Shown: positions 8,777 through 17,751 of the stretch, piece by piece
Layout of the letters: every line of letters starts with the position of its first letter
Numbering within the stretch: the first letter of the stretch is position 1
From: Fischerella sp. JS2
Lineage (GTDB): Bacteria; Cyanobacteriota; Cyanobacteriia; Cyanobacteriales; Nostocaceae
Direction: 5' to 3'
DNA: 64,000 bases
Assembly (NCBI RefSeq): GCF_032393985.1
Contig: NZ_CP135918.1
Location: 4,278,001 to 4,342,000 of the forward strand
The notes under the pieces: model-generated
Databases searched by the model: none
The model's input: only the letters and a program-made list of their open reading frames with translations
Told to the model about the DNA's origin: nothing
Program-made: the position numbers and the translations under genes

Positions 8777-11332
8777 GTGATTGGAATTGTTATTGTTTCT
8801 CACAGCAGACGGCTAGCAGAAGGTGTGCGAGAACTTGCGCTACAGATGGTTCAAGGCCATGTTCCCATCGCCGTCGCCGCAGGCATTGATGATCCGGTAA
8901 ATCCTTTGGGTACGGATGCGATGCAGGTTTATGAGGCGATCGCATCTGTATATAGTGATGATGGGGTGTTGGTGCTGATGGATCTCGGTAGCGCTTTGAT
9001 GAGTGCAGAAATGGCCCTAGAGTTTCTCCCCAGCGAACATCAACAGCACATACATCTGTGTGCAGCACCTCTAGTTGAAGGTGCGATCACCGCAGTAGTT
9101 GCAGCTGCATCTACCAACGACATTCAACGGGTAATTACGGAAGCACAGGGAGCATTAGTCGCAAAAGCAACTCAGTTAGGTTTGGATGACAGTCATTTGT
9201 CATTAGTCATGAGCGAAGAACCAATAATTAATGACAAGGGACACACAAGCCAAATCAGTTTGGCTGTTAGTAACAGGTTTGGATTGCACGCCCGCCCCGC
9301 AGCTCAATTTGTCAGCTGTGCCGCTCGATTTCAATCTCAAATTCAAGTCAGAAATGTTACTAAAGGTAGTGATTTTGTCCGTGCTGACAGTATCAACCAA
9401 GTAGCAATGTTAGGAGTACGTCAAGGAGACGAAATTGTCATTACTGCTACTGGCCCGGACGCAGACGTAGCACTAGCCGCATTACAAACACTCATCACCA
9501 CCAACTTCGGCGAAGACAACACTCCTCCCCCCACTCCCAGACGCGATGAATCGCGTCTCTACATTACTCCCCACTCCCCCCACACTCCAAGCACCTCCCT
9601 CCAAGGCATCCCCGCTTCCCCTGGAGTCGCGATCGCACCTTGTTTTCGCTATCGCCAAACACCCATCAGTTGGGGTCAAACTACTTCTATAGAACAATTA
9701 CCGCATTATCACGTAGATAATACTCACCAAGAGTGGCAACGTTTACAATCGGCATTGTACACTGCTCAACAAGAAATTCAAACTTTGCTGTCCCACTCTT
9801 CTATTCAAATTGGTGATGCGGAAGCTGCTATTTTCGATGCCCATTTGTTATTTTTGGCAGATCCAACTTTGCTGGAGGCGGCACAGCAACGCATTTTCAC
9901 CCAACATCTCAATTCTGAAGCTGTTTGGCAAGGAGTAATTAATGAGGTAGCAAGCAATTATCACCGTCTTGATGATCCTTATTTACAAGAACGCATCGCT
10001 GATGTTGTTGATGTGGGACAGCGAGTATTGCGCGTATTGTCGGGTACTCCGATGACGATTGTGGACGTATCCCAACCTGGGATTTTAGTTGCGGCTGATC
10101 TGACTCCCTCAGATACAGCTAGCTTAGATCCAACAAGTGTTTTGGGCATTTGTATTACGGCTGGTAGTGCTACATCGCACACTGCTATTCTGGCTCGTTC
10201 TTTGGGTATTCCGGCAATTGTTGGTTTACCACCAGAAATATTACAGCTTACCGATGGCACACAGCTAGCGATTGATGGCGAGACGGGTAGAGTTTGGGTG
10301 GAACCAGAAGCAGAAGTCTTGGTAGCACTTAGGACAAAGCGAGATGCACAACACGCAACCCAGCAACAAGCAATAACTATTGCCCATCAACCTGGTATGA
10401 CTCGCGATCGCCACCAAATCAATGTATTCGCTAATGTCAGTAGTATCAATGATACGCAACAAGCTGTGAATTTAGGTGCAGAAGGTGTCGGACTACTTCG
10501 TACAGAATTTCTTTATCTCAATCGTCCTACTGCTCCCACTGAAGAACAGCAACTAGAAGTTTATCAGGCGATCGCGCAAATTTTGGATCACCGTCCTTTG
10601 ATTATTCGTACTCTGGATGTCGGTGGAGATAAATCAATTCCTTATTTGGGCGTGGGTTTAGAAGCCAATCCTTTTTTGGGTTGGCGTGGGATTCGTTTTT
10701 GTTTAGATCGTCCCGAAGTGTTGAAAACCCAATTAAGGGCAATTTTACGGGCTAGCTTTCGCCAGCAAATCAAAATCATGTTTCCCATGATTGCAACTGT
10801 CGACGAAATCCAAGCAGCAAAGGCTATATTGGCTGAAGTGCAAGGGGAACTACGTCAGGCTGGTGTCCCTTTCGATGAGGCGATGCAAATAGGGATCATG
10901 ATAGAAGTACCATCAGCAGTCACCATTGCCGAGCAGTTAGCTAGAGAAGTAGACTTTTTCAGTATTGGTACTAATGATCTCAGTCAATACATCATGGCAG
11001 CAGATCGCACTAATCCCAAGGTGGCAAATTTAGCTGATGCCTTGCATCCAGCAGTGTTACGCATGATTCAGCAAACCGTCGAGGCTGGACATGCTGCTGG
11101 TATCTGGGTGGGATTGTGTGGTGAAATCGCAGCAGATCCCTTAGCAGCACCAATTTTATTAGGCTTGGGACTAGATGAAGTGAGTCTTAATCCCCAAGCG
11201 ATTCCTGCATTTAAAGGTGCGATCGCCCAATTAACAATGCCACAAGCGCAAGCGATCGTTACAGCAGCATTGCAACAAGACTCCGCAGCTAAAGTCAGAG
11301 AAATTGTGAACTATGACTTACATCTCATCTGA
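8777..11332 (+). CDS. dhaM: Dihydroxyacetone kinase phosphotransfer protein: DhaM-HPr-enzyme I fusion
   Basis: An 851-residue phosphotransferase chain. Residues 1-130 are a DhaM-type EIIA domain with probable phospho-His9 in VSHSRRLAEGV and LMDLGSALMSAEMALE. HPr follows at about 155-240 with GLHARPAAQF. A full enzyme I spans about 275-851: the phospho-His in GSATSHTAILARSLGIPA, PEP-site motifs RTEFLYLNR and TLDVGGDKSIPYL, and the C-terminal GLCGEIAADP. In known systems the phosphate goes PEP, EI, HPr, DhaM, then to DhaL-bound ADP to phosphorylate dihydroxyacetone. E. coli DhaM carries only a shortened EI; this EI looks complete. The start is GTG 8777. No dhaK or dhaL is in the window. A palindromic repeat lies in the HPr-EI linker. 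Confidence 0.92.
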   Translation: MIGIVIVSHSRRLAEGVRELALQMVQGHVPIAVAAGIDDPVNPLGTDAMQVYEAIASVYSDDGVLVLMDLGSALMSAEMALEFLPSEHQQHIHLCAAPLVEGAITAVVAAASTNDIQRVITEAQGALVAKATQLGLDDSHLSLVMSEEPIINDKGHTSQISLAVSNRFGLHARPAAQFVSCAARFQSQIQVRNVTKGSDFVRADSINQVAMLGVRQGDEIVITATGPDADVALAALQTLITTNFGEDNTPPPTPRRDESRLYITPHSPHTPSTSLQGIPASPGVAIAPCFRYRQTPISWGQTTSIEQLPHYHVDNTHQEWQRLQSALYTAQQEIQTLLSHSSIQIGDAEAAIFDAHLLFLADPTLLEAAQQRIFTQHLNSEAVWQGVINEVASNYHRLDDPYLQERIADVVDVGQRVLRVLSGTPMTIVDVSQPGILVAADLTPSDTASLDPTSVLGICITAGSATSHTAILARSLGIPAIVGLPPEILQLTDGTQLAIDGETGRVWVEPEAEVLVALRTKRDAQHATQQQAITIAHQPGMTRDRHQINVFANVSSINDTQQAVNLGAEGVGLLRTEFLYLNRPTAPTEEQQLEVYQAIAQILDHRPLIIRTLDVGGDKSIPYLGVGLEANPFLGWRGIRFCLDRPEVLKTQLRAILRASFRQQIKIMFPMIATVDEIQAAKAILAEVQGELRQAGVPFDEAMQIGIMIEVPSAVTIAEQLAREVDFFSIGTNDLSQYIMAADRTNPKVANLADALHPAVLRMIQQTVEAGHAAGIWVGLCGEIAADPLAAPILLGLGLDEVSLNPQAIPAFKGAIAQLTMPQAQAIVTAALQQDSAAKVREIVNYDLHLI
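9539..9558. repeat. Palindromic repeat inside the dhaM coding sequence
   Basis: The same AGACGCGAT-GA-ATCGCGTCT palindrome and flanks as at 7451-7470, but read on the plus strand, giving a linker stretch like PRRDESRLYITPHSP between HPr and enzyme I. C-rich sequence on both sides extends the inserted low-complexity segment. Confidence 0.85.
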
Positions 11333-11441
11333 ATCATTTGTCATTTGTCATTCTATGCTGTATTCATTGGTGTTTATCTGTGTTTATCTGTGTTCGATTT
11401 TCAAATCATAACTTTTATCACTCTATTAAATTACATCAATA

Positions 11442-11568
11442 ATATCAAGTTCGGTTAATCACTTAGAATAAAAAATCTCACCCCCATTCCCTCTCCTTGC
11501 TAAGGAGAGGGGTGCCGAAGGCGGGGTGAGGTAAAAGGGAATTGTAAGTAATCATGCGAACTTGATAT
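11442..11568. mobile_element. MITE-1 copy B (127 bp)
   Basis: ATATCAAGTTCG at the left end and CGAACTTGATAT at the right end enclose the same core as the copies at 8307 and 61538. It is flanked by TA on both sides. It lies between the convergent dhaM and glycosyltransferase genes, where its internal hairpin could also act as a transcription stop. Confidence 0.88.
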
Positions 11569-11577
11569 AATTGATGA

Positions 11578-12576
11578 TTAAATTTTAAAATACTTCTTTT
11601 TAACTTTACTCAATTTTGTCTGTAGACGCATTTTTGTCAAACGAATTTTTGTTAGATTGTTAATATTATCAGGATAAATTTTTTTATGGTCAAAAAATTC
11701 ATTTAATTCATCTAAAATTACTTGTAAACGTTTAGTAATATTTTCAGTACGATATTCTGCTAAAAAATTTTCGGTTAATCTTGAAGGTGTCCAATTTGTC
11801 AGTAATTTGAGAATGCGTTGCATATCATATTCTTTTGAATATCCAGCTATTTTATAGCAATTAAAGCCGGGGTCTAAGTAATCAGATAGCCCACCGTTAA
11901 TACTAGAGAAAACCTGACACCCACAAGTCAGAGCTTCCATTGGTTGTAAGCCAAATCCTTCACTAACACCTTGCTGCGCCCAATATTCAGCAGAATCATA
12001 GAGATAAATTTTAGCTCGATTAAAAAGTCCTGGTAAATCCTGGACATAGGAATCAACAACAAAAACTTGGCATTTTTGTCGTAAGGATGGAATCAATTCT
12101 TGCATCAAATATTGCGAAGATTTCCGAGCCTGCACTAACACATCAATATCTCTTTCCAAGTGGGAATTTTGAAATTCGTTACCAATTTGATTGGGTAAAT
12201 AATATATCAGTGAATGAGGTGAGTATTGTCCCCAATATCCCATTGTATTCCGGCTAACAGTAATAATAGGAACACTAGCAGGTAATTTAAAACCATAACC
12301 TGCACTATGGGCATGGTAAACAACATTATGTTGCTTGAGCTTAGCAGCAAGCCGAGCTACATCAAAACCCCAACTGATCACAAAAATAACATCATCTAAA
12401 TTTTTATCCTGGAGTAAATCATCGATAAAGAGTTTTCCTTCTTCTCTTTGACGATAAGTGACAATATCAGCATGGCAAAGTTGCTTGGCGAGATTAAATG
12501 TTTTTAATTCTGCCCAAAGACCACCACAAGCAAACTTTCTATCTGTTCCAGGAAGTAAAAAGTAAAGCTTTCTCAT
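11578..12576 (-). CDS. Glycosyltransferase, GT4-like (GT-B fold)
   Basis: A 332-residue protein with the nucleotide-sugar-binding signature of family 4 glycosyltransferases: GVSEGFGLQPMEALTCGCQVFSS near residues 223-245, followed by INGGLSDYL. The N-terminus LYFLLPGTDRKFACGG and the stretch FVISWGFDVARLAAKL fit the GT-B N-domain. It would transfer a sugar in surface polysaccharide or glycolipid assembly; donor and acceptor cannot be read. The C-terminus is Lys-rich (TKMRLQTKLSKVKKKYFKI). It stands alone, with no other sugar genes adjacent, and it is clearly AT-rich compared with its neighbours. Confidence 0.8.
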   Translation of the reverse strand: MRKLYFLLPGTDRKFACGGLWAELKTFNLAKQLCHADIVTYRQREEGKLFIDDLLQDKNLDDVIFVISWGFDVARLAAKLKQHNVVYHAHSAGYGFKLPASVPIITVSRNTMGYWGQYSPHSLIYYLPNQIGNEFQNSHLERDIDVLVQARKSSQYLMQELIPSLRQKCQVFVVDSYVQDLPGLFNRAKIYLYDSAEYWAQQGVSEGFGLQPMEALTCGCQVFSSINGGLSDYLDPGFNCYKIAGYSKEYDMQRILKLLTNWTPSRLTENFLAEYRTENITKRLQVILDELNEFFDHKKIYPDNINNLTKIRLTKMRLQTKLSKVKKKYFKI

Positions 12577-12589
12577 TAAATAAATTGTT

Positions 12590-12740
12590 AGTGGTTAGTG
12601 GTTGGTAGGTAGAGATGCGAGGAACATCGCGTCTGTACATTAGTAATTAGTGGTTAGTGGTTAGTTGTTTACTCCCCACACTCCTCACACTCCATCCTAC
12701 AGGAAGCCGCTTGCGCGCGTTTACACACTTCCCCCATCAC
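12590..12740. repeat. Cluster of dispersed short repeats between genes
   Basis: Contains TTAGTGG-type 7-bp repeats, a degenerate copy of the GATGCG...CGCGTCT palindrome (about 12614-12640), CTCCTCACACTCC units and a GGAAGCCGCTTGCGCGCGTTTACAC unit of the GTAGACGCGC family seen at about 24735, 26880, 28660, 31765 and 41345. No gene. Confidence 0.6.
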
Positions 12741-12748
12741 CCCATCTC

Positions 12749-13438
12749 CTACTCCCGCCAACATACTTTGACAAAATATGCCTCCTGTCCACATACATCT
12801 CTTGTACGGGTTATGTTTTCAATATTCAAATTAAAGGGAATGGCAGTTGTGATGTATCGTTGTGCTAAAGCACCTACATCAGGGGCTAATTCTGCTGCTG
12901 TCGTTGCTGCCAACCCTAAACCTACGAGTTGTTCTATTATGCCTGGTGGTAGCAATATATGCATACCGACGGCAAATCCTGCTGTCAGCAGCATTGCTAC
13001 TGATGCATTTGTACCGCAGCGAGGATGTATAGCTAAATGCCATTCCCCATTGATCAATCGATGTAAGGCAAGTGTGGCTGCACGCCGCAAGTCGCTAATA
13101 TTTACCTCACCGTAAAGGTAGAATCCTTGCTCTGTAGACAATCCACCCAAGAATTTGTTATCTACCTGAACATTACTGGAGGTGAATGTAATAGGATGGT
13201 TAGTTTTTGACTCGCTCAGCATCCACACTGTAGCATGTTCTAAAGCATGAACTTGCCGGAGCATGAGAATTTCTTTCAACCCTGGGATAAAAGATAACTG
13301 TTGAAGTAAATCAGCATCTAACGTAGGTTGAGGTGCTGTTAAATCAAAATTAAATAAGTCCAAGGGAAACCCATCTATTTTGGCATAAGCAAAATTATTC
13401 ATAAGAACACTGCTCGCTAAACTGATGGAGCAATACAT
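12749..13438 (-). CDS. DUF6391-type conserved cyanobacterial protein
   Basis: A 229-residue protein that I recognise as a conserved cyanobacterial family of unknown function. Landmarks are LRQVHALEHATVWML (about residues 61-74), GEWHLAIHPRCGTNAS (about 131-146) and a hydrophobic stretch AVAMLLTAGFAVGMHILLPPG that may be a membrane segment. The His and Cys residues in ALEHAT and HPRCGTN could bind a metal, but that is only a guess. ATG 13438 is preceded by GAAAGA at a usable distance; ATG 13402 (MNNFAYAK) is an alternative start. Confidence 0.65.
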   Translation of the reverse strand: MYCSISLASSVLMNNFAYAKIDGFPLDLFNFDLTAPQPTLDADLLQQLSFIPGLKEILMLRQVHALEHATVWMLSESKTNHPITFTSSNVQVDNKFLGGLSTEQGFYLYGEVNISDLRRAATLALHRLINGEWHLAIHPRCGTNASVAMLLTAGFAVGMHILLPPGIIEQLVGLGLAATTAAELAPDVGALAQRYITTAIPFNLNIENITRTRDVCGQEAYFVKVCWRE

Positions 13439-13909
13439 ATTTCTTTCAAATGTACCCTTTCAGCCTATAGATTGTTGCTAATTTTTGTTGACTGTGCAAA
13501 TTTTAGATTCTGCGAAAAGTTTGTAGACACCCTGCGGGCGTCTACGCGTAGCGTTCCGGAGGGAACTGCAAAGCTTTTCAAGACGGATTTTGGATTGAGG
13601 TTTGCAGTTAATCTCAAATCACAAATCTAAAATCCAAAATTGATTGGCTAGGGGCTAGAGGCTAAAGGTATATAGTAATTCATAATTCCCAAAGCCCAAT
13701 GCCCCATGCCCAAGACCTTCACTCGTACAGTCGGGATGCTTAACCTGGCATATATGATTCTCATCCTTGGGTAAAAACTGTCCCTAACCTTAACCAATCT
13801 TCCAGTAGTATGTGGCGCTGAATTTTGAAAGGTTGACACTTAACATCAGGCGTGAGGAGAAAAATGAGCAAAAACCTATCAAAATGGGCTTGACAGCATA
13901 CTAGTAAGT
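13439..13909. other. Gene-free region with dispersed repeat
   Basis: No coding sequence supported. Positions about 13513-13600 hold a repeat (GTAGACACCCTGCGGGCG... to ...AGCTTTTCAAGACGG) whose reverse complement resembles 55787-55905. AAATCTAAAATCCAAAATTG-type repeats and CCCAATGCCCCATGCCC units follow up to about 13710. The remainder shows nothing I recognise. Confidence 0.6.
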
Positions 13910-14176
13910 TTATTCATGATTGGGATTGGGCAAAGGACAGCAGTTTACATCATCCAAGCAGACTTTGCCCCAGTGCAAAGCCCAGCGGACAAGGGCTACT
14001 CGATTGTCTGTACCAGTTTTGGTGAGAATGTTGCTGATATGGTTATCAACTGTACGCTTGCTAATTTCAAGCTTTGCTGCAATTTCCTGATTAGTTAAGC
14101 CAGCGGCCACTAAGTCGATAATTTGCAGTTCTCTGTCTGACAGACTTACAGGGGTCTGAGACTCGCCACCAGCCAT
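13910..14176 (-). CDS. pedR: PedR-like small LuxR-type transcription regulator
   Basis: An 88-residue protein that is almost only a LuxR/GerE helix-turn-helix (LSDRELQIIDLVAAGLTNQE ... KRTVDNHISNILTKTGT) with no receiver domain. Size, sequence and the Cys-containing tail KVCLDDVNCC match the cyanobacterial PedR family, in which a cysteine near residue 80 links redox state, through thioredoxin, to transcription of photosynthesis-related genes. Here Cys73, Cys79 and Cys80 are present. The start ATG 14176 has an upstream GGAGGA (14190-14195 on the plus strand as TCCTCC). The family assignment rests on my recall of PedR; any single-domain LuxR regulator is the fallback. Confidence 0.7.
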   Translation of the reverse strand: MAGGESQTPVSLSDRELQIIDLVAAGLTNQEIAAKLEISKRTVDNHISNILTKTGTDNRVALVRWALHWGKVCLDDVNCCPLPNPNHE

Positions 14177-14549
14177 GCTTTATTTTATCCTCCTTGGTAT
14201 ATGTACTCAATCACTCTTTCTCATTCTAGAAGATTCTTTAGCTGGTGGGGGTTTCAAGTGTTAGTATTAATACTCTTTTCACAAAGGTGTAGGAAATGGG
14301 GAATTAAAACTGGCAATTAGGAATGTAAAATTCATTGTTAACTTCACCCTTTACGCCTTTCCTGGGTGGTCGTCGTCTCGCCTTACCTGGTGATTGATAC
14401 CTAAAAAACCTTTTGCACACTTACAGATCACATCAAACTATTAGCTAAAACTTTCAAGCGATCGCAGATACTCAACTTCTTGTCATCAAGCAGCTGTAGA
14501 GTTACTTTTGATAGTCATAATTTAAACATTCGCCTAATCATCACAATCA
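14177..14549. other. Gene-free region between divergent regulator and SLH protein genes
   Basis: About 370 bp with no supported ORF and no clear repeat family. It must contain the promoters of both divergent genes; a HIP1-like GCGATCGC lies at about 14459-14466. No operator could be assigned. Confidence 0.5.
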
Positions 14550-16649
14550 ATGGTCAGCTCTACCCTGGTTGCTACACTTTATGTTAACCCCATAACGGGG
14601 AATGATGCCAATGCTGGGTCACGCTTAGTTCCGTATAAAACCCTTACCCGTGCCTTAAAAGCATCCAAAACAGGAATGATTATTCAACTCGCACCGGGTA
14701 ATTACAACACTGCCAATGGTGAGATTTTTCCCCTCATCATCCCAGCTGGGGTAATGGTAGTGGGTAACGAAGCAACAAAAGGACAAGGCATTACTATTTC
14801 TGGAAGCGGAGAATATCAAAGCGAAAGTTTTGGGCTGCAAAACATCACACTGCTACTACTGGATAATGCCAGTCTCATGGGTGTGACTGTGACTAACTCG
14901 ATCACCAAAGGCACAGGTATTTGGATTGAATACGGCGCACCAACTTTAGCCAATAATACTTTGCTCAACTGTGGTCGAGAAGGTTTATTTGTCAGTGGCA
15001 CAGCTAAACCAGCAATTCTCGATAACGTATTTACCGGAAATGGTGCTTCTGGACTAGTAATGGCACGTAATAGTAAAGGAGAAGTGCTGCGGAATGTAGT
15101 CCAAAAAAATGCCATTGGCATTGCCATCAGTGACTTTGCTGCTCCTTTGATTGCAAATAATAAATTATCAGAAAATCGGACTGCGATCGCTCTGTCTCGA
15201 GATGCACGTCCAGTGCTGCGCCAGAATGTCATCGAAAAAAATTCCCAAGGCGGTTTGTTAGTAAACGGTAACGCCATCCCCGATTTGGGCAGCACTCAAG
15301 ATCCTGCTGGTAATACTTTTCGTAGCAATTCTGGTTTTGATGTACAAAATGCCACATCAGTAAAATTAGTTTCGGCTGGAAATCTATTAAATCCCGTGGG
15401 GATCAAGGGGTTGGTGGAGTTGAGTGCAACGGTTGAAGACACTGCCAAACCAATATCTGTAAACACGAGTTTTGCTGATATGACTGGGCATTGGGCAGTT
15501 GCTTTTGTGGAAGCTTTACTCACTAAAGGCTTAATTAGCGGCTTTGGTGATGGTACGTTTAAACCAGAAGCCCCAATCACCCGCGCTCAGTATGCAGCAA
15601 TGATTGCTAAAACTTTTGAGCTACCTCTAAAAAATAAATACGGTAAATTTACGGATGTAAAATCTGATTTTTGGGCAGCCGCAGCTATCGAAAGGGCTGC
15701 TAGTATGGGGTTTATAAGCGGATTCCCAGATGGTACATTTCGACCAGGACAAAATTTAACAAAAATTCAAGCAATAGTATCGATAGTAAATGGGTTACAA
15801 CTAAGTGGTGGTAATCCAAATGTGTTAACCGTGTATCGCGATCGCGCTCAAATACCCAGTTATGCCATTGATGCTATGGCAATTGCTACTCAAAAACTAC
15901 TAGTGGTGAATTATCCGCAAACCGAAATACTCGAACCTTTGCGGGATATCACGCGCGCCGAGGTAGCAGCATTAATTTATCAAGCATTAGTGACTAGCGG
16001 TAAGCAAAAACCAATAATTTCTCCTTACATTGTTAATCCTGATGCGGATATTGCCTCATTCACCGATCTCAGGGGACACTGGGCAGAAGGATTTATTCGG
16101 GCATTAGTTAGCATGAATTTAACTCGTGGTTTTGCTGATGGTAGCTATAAACCAGATCAAGCAATGACTCGCGCCCAGTATGCTGCATTAGTAGCAGCTG
16201 CATTTAATCCCACTGCTAAACGTCCAGCACAAGAGTTTATTGATGTACCCAAGGATTTTTGGGCATACAAGCCCATCCAACAAGCAGCACAAGGCGGTTT
16301 TGTAGCTGGTTTTAATGATCGCACCTTCCGCCCCCAGCACAATGTGCAACGACTCCAGGTAATTGTTTCCTTGGTGAATGGGCTTAGCCTACCAGCAGCC
16401 AATGCTGATGTATTATCTAGCTTTAGCGATCACAACACTATTCCCGACTATGCCCGTACTGCCGTTGCCACAGCAACTGTGCAAAAAATCATCGTCGATT
16501 ACCCAGATACTAAACAAATTGCACCAACGCGAGAAGCAACACGGGCAGAAGTAGCAGCAATGGTATATCAAGCATTAGTAGCAATTGGGCGATCTCCAAA
16601 AATTAATTCACCCTATATTGTTTCCCCTTTTGCAGTCGGTAACGAGTAG
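14550..16649 (+). CDS. Parallel beta-helix (DUF1565-like) protein with two SLH-repeat blocks
   Basis: Residues about 10-290 form a DUF1565/right-handed beta-helix region: YVNPITGNDANAGS, then repeated NNTL/NNKL/RQNVIEKN turns. Two S-layer-homology blocks follow (about 310-480 and 505-680), each with FxDxxGHWA-, GFxDGTFxP- and TRAQYAA-type motifs. SLH repeats normally anchor proteins to the cell wall. Upstream in-frame stop TAA (14535-14537) fixes the start at ATG 14550, and the N-terminus MVSSTLVATLYVNP does not look like a full signal peptide, which is odd for a surface protein; the paralogue at 19393-21297 has one. The start region may have been truncated. Transcribed alone. Confidence 0.85.
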   Translation: MVSSTLVATLYVNPITGNDANAGSRLVPYKTLTRALKASKTGMIIQLAPGNYNTANGEIFPLIIPAGVMVVGNEATKGQGITISGSGEYQSESFGLQNITLLLLDNASLMGVTVTNSITKGTGIWIEYGAPTLANNTLLNCGREGLFVSGTAKPAILDNVFTGNGASGLVMARNSKGEVLRNVVQKNAIGIAISDFAAPLIANNKLSENRTAIALSRDARPVLRQNVIEKNSQGGLLVNGNAIPDLGSTQDPAGNTFRSNSGFDVQNATSVKLVSAGNLLNPVGIKGLVELSATVEDTAKPISVNTSFADMTGHWAVAFVEALLTKGLISGFGDGTFKPEAPITRAQYAAMIAKTFELPLKNKYGKFTDVKSDFWAAAAIERAASMGFISGFPDGTFRPGQNLTKIQAIVSIVNGLQLSGGNPNVLTVYRDRAQIPSYAIDAMAIATQKLLVVNYPQTEILEPLRDITRAEVAALIYQALVTSGKQKPIISPYIVNPDADIASFTDLRGHWAEGFIRALVSMNLTRGFADGSYKPDQAMTRAQYAALVAAAFNPTAKRPAQEFIDVPKDFWAYKPIQQAAQGGFVAGFNDRTFRPQHNVQRLQVIVSLVNGLSLPAANADVLSSFSDHNTIPDYARTAVATATVQKIIVDYPDTKQIAPTREATRAEVAAMVYQALVAIGRSPKINSPYIVSPFAVGNE

Positions 16650-16702
16650 AATAAAAGACATTCTTTTATTACTGAATATAAAGAAAAATAGCTATGGGGA
16701 TT

Positions 16703-16802
16703 GTTAGTAGTTAGTAGTTAGTAGTTAGTTGTTAGTTGTTAGTTGTTAGTTGTTCACCACTAACCACTATCCACTAACCAGTTATCAGTTATCAGTTATC
16801 AG
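16703..16802. repeat. 7-bp tandem repeats (STRR type)
   Basis: Seven units of GTTAGTA/GTTAGTT (16703-16751), then an inverse-like CACTAACCACTATCC stretch, then three CAGTTAT units (16779-16799). Heptameric tandem repeats like these are a hallmark of filamentous cyanobacterial genomes. Together they fill most of the 274-bp gap to the next gene. Confidence 0.85.
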
Positions 16803-16923
16803 GTAATTTCTCAGGTGATAACTGTTTACTATTCACTGATTTCCAACCACTATCCATTAACAGCCTTCAAAACAAATAAATTTATTTCAACTATCTAATA
16901 AACAGTAGCAAAAAGCTAGCTAT

Positions 16924-17544
16924 ATGCAACGGGAGCAAAATTTAGCCCTATTGCCTCAAACCGAAATCCCAACATTTACACCAAGTTTGGGAACATCTGC
17001 CAACTTGGCAATAGCCTTATTGATTCACTACAGTTTTGATCTCAGTGGTTATCAAGCCAGTGAGTTGGTTAATTATTGGCAACAGCAATACTCTGATAGT
17101 TGGTTACATATAGCAGTGATTGAAGCACTGTATCAGGGGCGTTACAAAGCGATATCAGTACAGCAAATATTAACACTGTGGCAGCGACGGGGACAGGCTG
17201 TTTTTCATTTCAATATGGAATTTGAGCGCTTAATTTGTAGCAAGTTCCCTGAAAGTTTAACTTCAGTGTCAACGTGGCCTCAATTTTCTGCTTACCACAC
17301 TCCTCGTGCCGATGAAGAGAAAAAAGAGGAAGTGGAAACACAAAGACACAAAGACACTAAGATCGAGAAACACCAAGAAATTTTTCCCCATCTCCCTACT
17401 AATAATACTCCCAAACCACAACGACAGCTTCTCTCGGCTGCTGTCAATCATTCTCCCATCGAACAATTTACCCCCCAAACAAGCGATCGCTCTCAATCAT
17501 TTACCTCAAAACTGAAAGCGATGTCTAATGACAAGCTACTGTGA
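16924..17544 (+). CDS. Hypothetical protein with a repeat-derived insert
   Basis: A 206-residue protein that I do not recognise by name. The N-terminal 110 residues look folded (LAIALLIHYSFDLSGYQASELVNYWQQ..., HIAVIEALYQGRYKAISVQQILTLWQRRGQAVFHF), with a pattern of helices that suits a small helical domain. From about residue 128 the DNA is repeat-derived: AACACAAAGACACAAAGACAC at about 17337-17357 followed by a CCCCATCTCCC piece, giving a charged, low-complexity segment EEVETQRHKDTKIEKHQE. The C-terminal 50 residues are polar and probably disordered. ATG 16924 follows the spacer repeats directly with only a weak ribosome-binding site. Confidence 0.65.
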   Translation: MQREQNLALLPQTEIPTFTPSLGTSANLAIALLIHYSFDLSGYQASELVNYWQQQYSDSWLHIAVIEALYQGRYKAISVQQILTLWQRRGQAVFHFNMEFERLICSKFPESLTSVSTWPQFSAYHTPRADEEKKEEVETQRHKDTKIEKHQEIFPHLPTNNTPKPQRQLLSAAVNHSPIEQFTPQTSDRSQSFTSKLKAMSNDKLL

Positions 17545-17751
17545 AGATCAGAGGTACTCTTGCCTATTCTCTCTTACCCATTACCAGCCTATGCAACATT
17601 TATTTAATAAATTTAGCTTTTAATAATTCGCTTGTATTAATAATTCGATATCTATGGAACCAATCCAAAATCTAAAATCTAAAATCCAAAATTGGATCAC
17701 AGGGGCGACAGAAAAACACCCTGGTTGAAGTCGCCCTTCAAACTAAGGTAG

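Noticed and set aside
9482-9697. Minus-strand ORF opposite dhaM with a VETRFIASG peptide
   Set aside because: It lies inside the well-supported dhaM frame and only reflects the palindromic repeat being readable on both strands.
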